Assembly (NCBI RefSeq): GCF_022539665.2
Contig: NC_081333.1
Coordinates: forward strand, 11,530,971-11,594,970
DNA: 64,000 bases
Origin: Daphnia carinata
Lineage: Eukaryota > Arthropoda > Branchiopoda > Diplostraca > Daphniidae
Reading direction: 5' to 3'
The number at the start of each line of letters is the position of its first letter. Within the stretch, counting starts at the first letter, position 1. The translations under genes were made by a program, and so were the position numbers. A model generated the notes under the pieces. The model was not told where the DNA came from, did no database searches, and saw only the letters and a program-made list of their open reading frames with translations. This document shows, piece after piece, positions 1-10,592 of the stretch.

Positions 1-2
1 CC

Positions 3-871
3 AGAAGCCCTAAACGTATTCGGCGCTTGACAGAGAAAGCCAGAATTTTAGCTGCAAACAAATCGAAATCAAGTCGAAGTAGCACGGCAACCAGTAACGT
101 AGTGAAGCGGTCTTACAGCAAGCAGTCTTCGTCGCGGATGGTGTCATCGCGCAGCACCGTTCAACGAATGTTGCACATTCAAAAAGAACAAGTAAAATTA
201 TTTAATTTTAAATAATATTTAAACAGTTCTAATGCCCTTATGTTTCAGGAGCGAAGAGGATTGTTGGGCAAACTTATTCGCGATCTCGACGCTTTGTGTG
301 CACCAGACAGCGGAACTAGAGCTAAAATAGTTGTCTTGAAAAATGTTAGTACTGAGTTGAGTTCTTCTCTTCTGGAGTTATTTCTTTCTAAATTCTGGTT
401 GGCATAATATTTAAATTCATTTACTTTTGTTTTAGGCCACAACCACAGTCAAACATTTGGAGCAACAAGCGAAAGAACTGGAAAGCACTTACCAAGCATT
501 AAAACTACATCGTACTGCTCTTCTTACACAACGAGAGAAAATATTTTCAGGTAATATTTGTTCTTCAGTTTATGTCGGCGCGTATGCTGTGAGATTTATA
601 GTAGCTTCAATGTTTCTTTGATATTATAGAGTTGCCCTCCGAGGTCAGCCAAATTTTCAACTGCCTCATGGAATCAGTGGCATTGCCGTCGCGGCATTTA
701 ACTATTGCGGTGAGTGATCGTTCTAAGCGAAATCGACTACCTTCTCCTCAGCTTAGTGACCAACTTAATCGTGGTCGCGTTGCAGTCGTAGTACCTAACA
801 GCGCTCTATTAAGTGAATTCGTTAATCGTCCTACAACGCAACACTATGTCTTGACAGGGGTAGAATTGTAA
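3..871 (+). CDS. Myc-like bHLH-leucine zipper transcription factor (3' part)
   Basis: Partial; the 5' end lies outside the window. Exons by GT-AG and phase: 3-191, 249-344, 436-550, 630-871 (TAA stop). The spliced product has a serine/lysine-rich stretch, then a bHLH region. Its basic part aligns with Myc/Max without gaps: His, Glu and the Arg-Arg pair (H....E..RR pattern) are kept. Helix 2 reads AKIVVLKNAT, close to the AKVVILKKAT of Myc. A zipper follows with Leu/Leu/Leu/Leu/Ile exactly seven residues apart, starting in KHLEQQ. By family, this would dimerise with Max and bind E-boxes in the nucleus. Unlike Myc, which ends soon after the zipper, about 80 further residues follow, with no domain I recognise. 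It could instead be another Myc/Max-network member. An AATAAA at 1055-1060 may end the transcript. Confidence 0.72.
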
Positions 872-1054
872 GCGAAAAAGACCAGGGAATGCCAACAGCA
901 GTCCTTTTTAGTTCTTAGAAATTACTTTTTCCTTTTGACTTTTTTTTTCAACACTATGTACTACTCGTAGTCGTGTGGTTCCTTTACTTTTTCAAATTAA
1001 AATTTGCTTGCTTCTTTACATGAAAAATGTGATCATCAGGTCAAAAAGTTCACA

Positions 1055-1060
1055 AATAAA
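1055..1060 (+). terminator. poly(A) signal of the Myc-like gene
   Basis: AATAAA on the plus strand, 184 nt after the stop codon. It lies in the convergent interval shared with the 3' UTR of the minus-strand selenoprotein K gene. Confidence 0.45.
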
Positions 1061-1094
1061 ATTCTGTTTGTATTTGTTAAGATGCATTTTCACA

Positions 1095-1165
1095 CAAGCC
1101 ATTTCTTACATCTATGGAAATTCTCCCAGAAAGGGTTTGATATTACCATTTCATTTTGCTCAACA
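1095..1165 (-). promoter_or_regulatory. candidate form-2 SECIS element (selenoprotein K 3' UTR)
   Basis: On the minus strand, about 75 nt past the selenoprotein K stop, an ATGA (plus 1151-1154) is followed 12 nt later by AAA. Next come a CCC/GGG mini-stem with a five-base loop, then a strand that re-pairs with the first (ATGG with CCAT, then further A-U pairs), then AGAT (plus 1110-1113). This fits the AUGA / AAR / NGAN layout of a form-2 SECIS with its apical mini-helix. The main stem has a U-U mismatch and weak pairs near the loop, and the basal helix is weak. Its position behind a gene that needs one supports the call. Folding software would settle it. Confidence 0.5.
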
Positions 1166-1229
1166 ACTTAAGCAGGAATTGGCTGTGCGGAAGTAGTCAG
1201 ACCTATAATTTTTCAATCATGGTCAAACT

Positions 1230-1697
1230 TTAACCTCATCCTCCTCCAGCTCCACAAGGAGGTGCAGCTACTCCACTTACATTTCCTGGCCTTCCTATAC
1301 GTCTTTGAGACCTCCCACTATTGCAAATTGGCAATATATAAAAAATTATAAGGATAGATCTCTTCGTAGTCTTTAGTATTTATGCAGTTACCTTGATCCA
1401 GGTGCGCCATACTGTGTAACATATCTACTGCCTCTTCGATTTGATGCAGGACTTATAAGGGTCTGGAAACTGGTGTAAAACAAGCTCTGTAACATAATTA
1501 CTGTGCATGATTTTTAAAGGGAAAACTTACAAGAGTAGAACACCATCTACAAAATTCCAGAATGTTCTTTTGACTTTCTGGATTGACCAACCATCATTTT
1601 GGACTACTTGTCCACCTGGAAAAGATAAAAACATGCTATTATTTAGCTTGCACATAAATCAGAGGGTAGAAAACATACCTGCTGATATGTAAACCAT
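1230..1697 (-). CDS. SELENOK: selenoprotein K (UGA = selenocysteine)
   Basis: Four exons on the minus strand: 1697-1679, 1615-1531, 1484-1392, 1317-1230, giving 94 codons before TAA, the same length as human SELENOK. The protein starts MVYISAGGQVV, like the family N-terminus MVYISNGQV. It continues with one membrane segment (about residues 30-47, VDGVLLFLFYTSF), then a Gly/Arg/Pro-rich tail ending GAGGG-UGA-G-stop. The UGA is at 1236-1238, second to last codon, exactly where SELENOK has its Sec. The family is a small ER membrane protein that scaffolds DHHC6 palmitoylation and ER-associated degradation. An ordinary gene caller would stop at the UGA and lose only two residues, or miss the gene. 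The last intron acceptor (AGAG|CTTG) was chosen because the alternative AG three bases earlier leads to a stop. Confidence 0.88.
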
Positions 1698-1982
1698 ATT
1701 TATGTAAGTTATAGTTTTGATTTGAAGCTAAACAACCAACTTCATAACGGAGAAGGTCAATCACAACTCCACCCGTTCTGTGTCAATTTCTTCCGTCGAC
1801 TGCTCCAACATGTCTTGCGTCAAACAAAATTTCACTACAAAAACAAATACCGTGCCCTCTTGTGTCTGCTCGCTGTACTTGCATCTGATTTAAGTATGTC
1901 AGAATATTGCCAACTGACGAAAAAACGAAAAAACAATCCATAGGCCCATCAGAGTATTTCGTCCAATTCAAGTAAGAACAAA
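1698..1982. other. intergenic: SELENOK promoter side / UROS 3' side
   Basis: 285 bases between two minus-strand genes. Open frames here have no recognisable protein similarity or coherent splice context. Presumably 5' UTR and promoter of selenoprotein K plus the cleavage region of the upstream synthase gene. Confidence 0.4.
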
Positions 1983-3000
1983 CTATTTTATTTGCAAGGA
2001 ATTTAATGCTATAATCAAATCTTCTGGGGTCGGTTTGTTACAAATTCGGCTAACCCCGACTTTGGCCTCTTCCAGTGCATGGGCTGTCGTATTTCCAATA
2101 CTTATGTTCTAAAAAAGAAAACAAAAAAGCTTAATTTATCCTCTTAGGTTCATGAAACATATACGTAACTACGCACTTTGGCATTAGCAATCAATCCACA
2201 TTCTTTCAGGTGCGGTAAACTAAAACTTACACCGGATGGGCTGAAGAAAACTAGATAGTCAGGTTTCTAAAAATGATACTTTAATGTACCTAATTTTTTT
2301 TTTTTTTTTTCTGCTTGTACCTTTTGACAAAGTTGCATGACAAAATCTCGTAGTTGAGGATGTGGCACTGTCATATAGCTGTTTACAATGTCAAAGGGGA
2401 CATTATGTTCTGCAAGTGTCCGCGGAAGCGTATCCAACTTCAAGCTACTACAAGGGAATAGCAGCGGAAGTGGAATGCAACCCTTCTGAAAATCTGTGTT
2501 TAAAGCTCTATAAAATCTAATACTTGTGTTAAATAACCCTGGCCGTACCTTCTACTATTAATGAACTGAGATTAACGGCATTCCCACAAGTTTGTCCAAC
2601 CAAATTCTTCAGACCAAGAAGGTTGATAGCTGTTTCCCCGGTTTTTATGCCGACACAGTAATGTCGCATTTCCTTCCAAGCACAAGGCAAGTCGGCCATT
2701 GCCTGGCTAACGGATTCTGCAGATCTAGGACTTGTGAATATAATTCCTATCATTGAAGATATACAGTATAAATAGAGGATACAGCCATGTGGAATTGACA
2801 TACTAGTCTACACCTGAATATTTATGTGGTTGTTGTAGACGTTCTCGCAGATTTTCTGTTCGGTACTCGAAGGACAGAGTAGGCACCAAACTTACCGTGA
2901 AATTATTCTCTTCCAAAAGTGTTAAATAGCGGTCGTCGTTTAATGAATTTTCATCCATCGATTTAAATAGAGCAACTATACCTCGTGAACTACCTGCCAT
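1983..3000 (-). CDS. UROS: uroporphyrinogen-III synthase
   Basis: Five exons on the minus strand: 3000-2814, 2746-2549, 2493-2321, 2266-2177, 2108-1983; 257 codons, near the family's usual 260-265. The enzyme cyclises hydroxymethylbilane to uroporphyrinogen III in cytosolic haem synthesis. Recognisable family blocks in order: LVPTLSFEY, IIFTSPRSAE, QTCGNA, PLLFPCSSLK, FFSPSGVSF, SIGNTTAHAL. The ATG at 3000 gives MAGSSRGIVALFKS; an ATG-like codon farther upstream in frame is unlikely to be used. The poly(A) signal AATAAA (1992-1987) lies inside the last codons before the TAG. The gene is head-to-head with PLPBP, 664 bases away. Confidence 0.9.
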
Positions 3001-3664
3001 GATTTTCAAGCAATAGTAAGAAGCCTGGATAAAAACACGATGAAGATTGTTACAATTTCTGCAGACAGAATTTAGGGTAATGGATATACAATTAAAGATC
3101 AACCTTTCCGTTTCGGTACTGCTTCGCATATAGACTTTGTACTATAACAGATAAGACGTTATTCGATTTCCCTTAACCCGAGAACTAAACGCAACTGATG
3201 GAAACTGAACATCAAAGAACTGTTTCATCAAGATAAATACCAAAAATTTAACTGTGGGGCTATACAGTTTATTCTTCGAAATTTTTTTCCAATGGCATTT
3301 GCAAAGATTGCTAGAAAATGATTTCTATTAGCAGTACTTATACTTGTCGAATATTTCATTAACAGTTAAATTACAGGCTGATGGCCTGATGCTACGGTCT
3401 TCATGCCTGCACAATGTGTTCTCATCTGGCATGCGCTTGCAAGTTGCAATTTGCAAACTATTTTTCTTATTTCCATCCTGACGAAATCAGGCACCGCTGT
3501 CGTTTTCAAAATTTCAGACGACACAAGTTGACAAATTGTTCAAAAGTAGAACGTTACATAAACACAAGTGTCTCTCATCTATGGGAATTTTTAGCTGCCA
3601 CTGCCAGTCCATCAGCTCGAATATTTTAAAACAAGTTTCTCCTAAAATTTGTAGTAACAGAAAA
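3001..3664. promoter_or_regulatory. bidirectional promoter interval (UROS / PLPBP)
   Basis: 664 bases separate the two start codons on opposite strands. I see no TATA box in good position for either. Overlapping open frames on the plus strand (for example 3536-3838) include the first PLPBP exon but have no separate identity. Confidence 0.35.
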
Positions 3665-4741
3665 ATGATGACTTCATTACACATTAAAGAAAATCTGGAA
3701 TTTGTGAGAGGAAAAATGATTGCAGCGTCTCTGAAAAGAGCGGAAGAGGCAAGCGACTTTCACCAGAAAGAAAACTTGAAATTTGGAATTCGAAAGTGTT
3801 CTTTTTGTAGGCGGTTGCATATAAGACGCCAAGATTAGTAGCTGTTTCAAAAACAAAACCAGTGATTGATGTAATCGAGGCCTACCATGCAGGACAAAGG
3901 CATTTTGGAGAAAACTACATCCAGGAATTGGCTGAAAAATCTGCTGATCCAAAAGTTTGGGACATTCAATAAATTTACTTCATACAGTTCTTTTCAAGTT
4001 AAATTTGCTGCTCATAGATTTTGGAGAAATGCCCAGAAATCTGCTGGCATTTTATAGGCCATTTACAACGAAACAAAGTGAACAAACTCATTTCTGTACA
4101 AAACTTGTACATGATAGAAACTGTTGATTCACTCAAACTAGCTAATGCGCTGAACACATCTTGGACTAAACTGGAGAAAACTGAAAAACTGAAGATCATG
4201 GTGCAGGTAAACACCAGTGGTGAAGAGAGTAAGTTTATCCATATAGATACTAGACTGAATTAGATTACTTTGAAACTCCTTTGAAAACTCACAGATAAAA
4301 GTGGAGTCCCACCCAGGGAAGCTAGCAATTTGACAAAGCAAATCATGGATGACTGCCAAGGTTTGGAAGTTTGTGGATTAATGACAATTGGAGCATATGA
4401 TTATGATGTCACTTTAGGACCTAACCCAGATTTTCTAGTAAAAACTATTCTATTACAAATTTTAAATTATTGATGCACTAACATTTTTTTAATTGAATAG
4501 AAACTGGTCAAATGTCATAAGGAAATCTGCCACACTTTAGACATACAACCAGAATCTTTAGAACTATCTATGGGGATGTCATCTGACTACGAACATGCAG
4601 TAATTTTTAATATTAACATAATTCTATAGATCAGTTACTTTATTTAGTACATTATTTCTGAAACAATATCAGATTGAGCTTGGGAGCACAAACGTAAGAA
4701 TCGGAAGCACTATTTTTGGACCACGAGCAACGAAGCATTAA
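3665..4741 (+). CDS. PLPBP: pyridoxal phosphate homeostasis protein (YggS/PROSC family)
   Basis: Six exons: 3665-3748, 3811-3954, 4018-4228, 4295-4437, 4501-4599, 4673-4741; 249 residues. The family binds PLP on a TIM-barrel fold without known catalysis and buffers free PLP. Blocks seen: [11 protein letters not shown] with the PLP lysine, [76 protein letters not shown]. The first intron (3749-3810) starts with GC rather than GT (GAG|GCAAGC); joining there restores [13 protein letters not shown]. The second intron has a weak donor (AAAA|GTTTGG). Two adjacent ATGs (3665, 3668) begin the frame. The gene is convergent with 4856-7895. Confidence 0.9.
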
Positions 4742-4855
4742 ATATTAGCAGTAAACAAAGAAGCAGTGCAACGCGTTTCCGAATGGTGGAGGGATGTTGA
4801 AATGCAAAACCCAGCAATAAATGGATGCAAATTAGCAACAGTTTACTACGGTTCA

Positions 4856-7800
4856 TTAGTTAGCATTCTGCTTGCGAAGTGAAGCCAAGCGTTCCGAGAC
4901 TATTTGAAGATCTCTGAGTCGCTGTGGAGTACTTATGCTGATACTAAGAGGCACAGCTTTATTTCGAACGGTGGCTGGTGTGCATTGCGCTGGAAATTCG
5001 ACGATTGACATCTGGCTGCCTTCAGAATATTTCAAGGTACCTTCTAATGTCGAAAGCTCTTCCAATAGGTCTAGTTTAAAGAAAATAGTGCAACAATTTG
5101 AAAGCCGAAAAAAAATTACATGGTTCGTACTTGTCAAATCAAAAGTTTCTGAAACGAAGGAAATCCCATCACGTTCTTTTTCCGAGTCGGGAAGTAAATC
5201 TTCTGGTGTAGGAATAGTTGTGCATCGTGTTCGCCAAGTTTGTTTTGTATCAATGAAGTGAGACATCTCTGACAAATCTTGTTCCGCCTCTTCGCAGTAT
5301 TCCGAATGAAGAATTTTTCGTTTTGGTAAACGCCCAATGCGCGTCGAGGTGTAAAGACAAGAAGTAATTCCCCTTCCACTTTTCGTTGGGTCACACGGTA
5401 GATCAATGACATCTTCTGGGAATAACATTATCGAGGATTTGCTCTTGGCCTCATTTCTAAGAGTTTCTTGTACTGTGAAATGCAACTCAGACTCTTGGAT
5501 TTGCTTCATGGCATCAATGCACTTCATCAAGTATTTCAGTACAAGTTCAGCTCTCTTAAGCATTGACCTATGACCACTGAGGTCACTGACGTTTCCTACA
5601 GCGAGCACGGATGCACCACGAAATTCCGCAAGTGCTAGCAATAAGAATTCAGTTGGAATCAGTTACGATTCTCGTTCATGTGAAAATCTTAATCTATCAT
5701 ACCAAGTTGAATTTCTTTCAGATAAATTTTATCCTTGATAGAATTTTCCCATTTCTGTCCCTCCACAATCGCCAAGCATCTAGTGGTGATTTGTACAATC
5801 GGACGACAGTGACGTTCAAGTAACACCACGTTTTGGACATACACATTCTTTCTGAGTTCGGTAATATGGCCGTTTACAACTTTTTCAGCAACCTATTTGT
5901 GAAGGTGAGAAAAAATAGAGAAGGTTACAAATAAATATATAATTAACACTTATTCTTTTTTATTTTTACGTGGCAAAATGCAACGGGATCGGCGATAGAA
6001 TCTAAGTTAGTTTGCAAGTGCGTGCAATGCTCCTGGAAAGAACGCCAAAGGAACTGAAGATGACAGCTAGCCGCTTTGTTCGTAGGATCCAGGTAACAAC
6101 TATAAACTGCCGGGATCATTTCAGCTTCAAGCGACTCGAGAAGCTTCAGGGCACACCTTATCACTTGGATTTCTATGATAATAAAAGTAATTAGATTTAA
6201 ATTTATCGTTTATAGGATGACGTATTAAACTTGGGACATCTGCGGTCGACGACAGAGCAAAGAAGCAGGTTTGCAAAACACGTTCCATAACCTACACGTC
6301 TCGAGACAAATTTTGAAAGAAAAAAAAGATATATCAATGTTTTTTTAATATTCATTTAATTATTTTAATATCTTACATTGTCAAATTCTTCCACTTCCTC
6401 TGCGAGTTCAGAAGTTTTTCGTGATGAGATCACTTCATTCATTTTAACGGAACATCGATGAATCAGCCTCCTAATGGGTTCTGTGCATATAGACAAATTC
6501 TAAAAAATAATTTAACAAATAATATCATGGTACCTTATCAAACTGTCATGATTATTTTCTAACCTCGACCATCATTCTAAGTAATGAATGGTTGACGCTC
6601 TGCTCTAGGATTTCCAGAAAATCACGAAAGATGTCGACGGCTAATGATATGTCACTAGGTGAATTTTCTAAATTGTGTAGCAAAGACTGTAGTGATCGAT
6701 ATTCATTCAGAACACGCTGCGAATTCCGCGTTATCTGAATTCGATCTTCATCTGCCGAAAACTTCGATACGGTCATTGCATGCTGGAGAATGAGATTCAT
6801 GCGCCACCCCATTTCCTCTTCTTCGAAGTGACTATGCTCCAGCTGGTCCAACACGTCGTCGATGGCGCCAAGGAAAGACGTCCCATCACGGATACCTTCA
6901 GCCGACTGTTCTAAGTTCAGAAGTTCGTAGATCTCCTCCAACAGAGACAATATCTCCTTCACCACAAATTCCTTTGAAATCTAAAACAAAAATGTGATTT
7001 AAGAAAAAACAATAGTGGTGGAACATTTTAACTTCACATACTCGGCTATGCTTGCTTAAAGGATAATAAGCCACATTTTTTATAACTTCTGCAAAGGAAG
7101 TTACTAGCTTACGAATGCAATTGAGGTGGATCCAAAATTCGCTTTGTATTTTATGATCAAGTAAATCGTCAATACGATGAGATAGCTTTTCCGAAAAGCT
7201 TCCAAATCGTACAATGAACTCCTATGATAAACAGCTAACAATGATAATTGTTTGGAATTTAATAAATAGGTTATTTTAGCATACTTTGTATAGTGACATA
7301 ATGTCACGAAGAATTTGGGTGTGCCTCATGCTGCATAGAGGTTCTTTCAGGCAATTGATAGATTCTTGGAAACTTTTGATCAATTGTTGGTCCCAAAATA
7401 CAACAATTCTTAAAAGTACTTCTAAAAGTCCAGCTATTTTCTCTTGGAATGTTTCCAAACTTGTTTCATCAGCTGTAAGCCAAAGAGAATATGTTGATGC
7501 TTCTTCAGCAGTCATTAGCATTTCTCTGAATGTGTGAAACGTATTAACGGAAGGATTGAGGTTCTTCACTTTTCTGGCAAGAATGCCACAAAGTTCTTGG
7601 GTTGACGTTCTGATACCATCAGAAAGATGTTGTAAACTTTGTCGCAATTGTGGTTTTTCTTCCAAATCTTTTATTGTCAGTGAGCTAATCTCCAATACCT
7701 AAAATCACAAATATATAAATAGGAAAGTTTAACTCCATCCAATAATACAAATTCTATTTCGTAAGTCAATTTCGGATTTGTGTTCGTTTCCAGTTCCTGC

Positions 7801-7895
7801 GCGATAAAGAAATTAAAAACTCCTACTTGCTCCGTTAATGATTCTAACGCATTCGTTAGAGATTTTGTTTTTATGCCATCAGCTAAATCTTCCAT
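4856..7895 (-). CDS. unassigned multi-exon all-helical protein, vinculin/alpha-catenin-like at most
   Basis: A minus-strand gene of about nine exons. It starts at ATG 7895 (MEDLADGIKTKS) and ends with TAA at 4856-4858 after a large last exon (upper end near 5640). Clear exon joins include 7748/7698 (a 49-50 nt intron) and donors at 7284, near 7056 and near 6558. The product is rich in Leu, Glu, Lys and Ser, predicted helical with repeated heptad-like stretches. It has no signal peptide, no membrane segment and no cysteine motif. The last exon carries a Ser/Thr-rich, probably disordered stretch before a helical end (PQRLRDLQIVSERL). The general look recalls vinculin/alpha-catenin superfamily proteins such as insect Serendipity-alpha, but I cannot point to a diagnostic motif. 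Treat the function as unknown. Confidence 0.6.
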
Positions 7896-8177
7896 CGCAC
7901 GCACTTATTTTTAAGATAAGACGGATGTATAAAATAAAAAATTTCCGACTTTGTTTGGTTTAAAATTGTATCTACACTACTGCAGAATAAAGCAATCTGA
8001 TTAAAAGTTTGAAACTTCAAAAATAGTTCTTTTTCAGTCCGCTAGGAAACACCGTTGCCAGTAGCATCTCTTTTCACATTTTAAATTTAAATTATTTTCA
8101 AACCTATTTTTTCAATGTCAAAAAAACTTTATTTGATTCTCGTGATGAATTGTACAGGAAAAGTCATGAGCAAAGTT
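7896..8177. other. intergenic, AT-rich
   Basis: 282 bases between two minus-strand genes. It holds the presumed promoter of the helical-protein gene and the 3' UTR of the ZnT-like gene. Nothing else recognised. Confidence 0.4.
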
Positions 8178-10592
8178 TTAATCAGGTGAATTCAAATTTT
8201 TTTCTGAAACCACATGTGCTTGATGATCAGCTGTTTCCATCTTACTCGTCCTTTTGGTCGATTTCGAGTTTGACTCGCATTCAGTACTGCAGCTATCTTG
8301 TGTGATATGACTGATGGGTTGGTGATTTAATTGACATTGATGCTCGATGGAAGATGTGCTGTTACACTGTGGAGAAACTTCGGAATGGTCTACAACGATC
8401 ATCACTCTGGGGGTCTCAGTGGTCATTCCAACAACGTCCTGAGTTTGTGCTGGCGATTCGACGTCTTCGACAGGAACAACGTCGCTGGTTGCACGTTCAT
8501 AGTTGCAACATGTCCTTGATTTACACAATTCGTTATTGCAGGTTAGTACGCAGTTTTTACTTTGAGCAGGTGTCAAGATTCCGAACTGTAATGGTCAGTA
8601 GACAAAAACTTGTTAGAACTATTAAATGGCGAATGGCATCATGTCATGAATTACCTTATTGAATTCTGGTTGTAATGTTACTCTGGTAATCCCTTGACCA
8701 AGAAAAAAATCATTGATAGGCTTCTTGACTCTCAGATAAACGTTTTCGTTCGTGAAGACCAAATGGGCAGTAGAAATGACTCGATCTGGAGTCAGAGCCC
8801 ACACGTGCAAATCGTGAATGCCTACGACGGATGGAAATGTTTCCTTTAGCTTTGATTTTAGTTCGCCAACATCGATATGGGCTGGCGTTGTTTGCAGGAG
8901 AATTTGGCCTGCTTGTATAACTAAAAAAATTTTTTTATCAGTAAAAATTCTTTCTTACTAATTCTAGAAAGACTTACTGAAAGGGTATGACGTAAAAACA
9001 AGAATAGCGACAGAAACAAGTGTAAGAATAGGATCGATTAACAAAGAAGTTAAACTTTCGCCATTCATGTAAACAACCACAGCTGAGACGAGAGCAATGA
9101 CAGTGCCTGGAAAACGCAAAAGATTACTTTTTTTAAAATTTTTTAAAAAATTTTTTGCACATCAGATTAGATTTGAGTATTTACTGGCGTTGTCTCGTAA
9201 AACAGCGTACATGGTTGGCCATCTTTGCGATACTCGCGCAATGACGCCTTTCGTTCTCGTATCTAATTCTTCTCTTTGGGGCATCATGACATCTATTTCC
9301 GATTCTTGGATATCGTCTTGAGTCCCACCAGCACATTCGCTTCTGTCTGTTGTAGCCAAACGACGCAGGCCTTTACGGACAGCGTCTTCGGTGGCAACGC
9401 CATGCTGTACAAACACATCCCCTCCAGGCGTCAGAGCTAGAAAACTCCCTTGATGATGTGTAAATCCTTAAAAAAAAAAAAAAAAAAAAGTTTTTTTTTT
9501 TTAAAGGACTGTAGTATTAAGAAAAATCACATTTTTGTACAACCTCCAATTAGCAGAATGCAAATGCAATTGAAAAGGATTCCAACGCCGGCTACTATAC
9601 ATATGATTTCAGGTTGGTGCATTGAATCCATGTGATCCAAGTGTATTAAAGTTTGAATAGCCTCCACAACCAATGAGAAATCCAATGCGCTGAGAAAGAG
9701 TAGGTTGACCACCGTCGATAAAACCTCCAATCGTGCCTAACGAAAATAAAAGACAATGTTCAAATTGCAACCATGTAATAATGCAGAAATCCATTTGTAG
9801 TGTTCTGAAGTTAACTATTTGCCAATTTTGGATCTCCCGTAAAATCACGCAATGATTGGAAATTTTTTAAATATCCGTAATGGTATGTTTTAATGGTTGC
9901 GGTTTGTGGTGTCCACTTGTCCTCGAAAATTTTCTGCGTTTCTTAGGCTACTTTTTTAAAATATCAGGCATCTGTCAATCATTTCCCATTTGTTGCAGTT
10001 AAATTTTTAAATTCTAACAATACTTTTGCTAAGAGAAATCAAACATGTTTCCAACTTACCCATCCGAACGTGTTGGATACGCTGGAGCCACGCTGGCACA
10101 TCTGCGTCAAACGAAATAAAAAAAAATGCCTTTAGATCTTAAGATTTAAACAATAACAGTAAATAGTTCTTGAGTTGAATGTCGTAGTTGCGAGATCGTA
10201 GCCACTTTCGCAAGTACACGTTTACTTTTGCCAATGATTCCTTAAACTTTAATCGCCGCTCCGGGCTTTGCTCGAGTCCAAGTATTGTTTACATTACGCA
10301 CAAGACTTTGTCTTGGACAATTCTCGTGGTCTCCGCGTGTTCAAATGGATTTAAAGCGTGCAGTTCATTCTACTTAGACAAAACGTTTTGTATAATGATG
10401 AATTACCTTGATAGTAGCAATGCATCCAATCAGCGAGAAAATGTTGTATAACATGTGGTACGCGGCTACGAGTAGCGTCAGGGAATGGGTGATGTGGCTC
10501 ATCACGATTTCAACCAAAAACAGTGCGATACTAGCCACTAGTACACCTATCAAACGGTCTAGGCCTGGCTGTTTCCACAGAAGATTTCTCAT
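8178..10592 (-). CDS. ZnT1/ZnT10-like cation diffusion facilitator with altered metal site
   Basis: Minus strand, seven exons: 10592-10407, 10101-10060, then about 9735-9550, 9467-9186, 9107-8980, 8922-8660 and 8588-8178. SLC30 order is clear: TM1-TM2 (EIVMSHITHSLTLL), the NTFGW motif before TM3, TM3-TM4, a loop that is not histidine-rich, TM5-TM6 (LLIDPILTLVSV), then the cytosolic domain (HDLHVWALTPDRVISTAH, TLQPEF) and the cysteine-rich ZnT1-type tail (NCVLTCNNELC...CC). The family exports Zn (or Mn for ZnT10) in exchange for protons. The TM2 motif HxxxD reads HMLYN and the TM5 HxxxD reads AVLRD, so two of the four expected tetrahedral ligands are changed. The extended Ser/Thr/His tail is probably disordered. 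Confidence 0.85.

Noticed and set aside
3749..3810. Reading straight through this segment as PLPBP coding sequence
   Set aside because: The frame then misses the conserved [16 protein letters not shown] block; removal as a GC-AG intron restores it.
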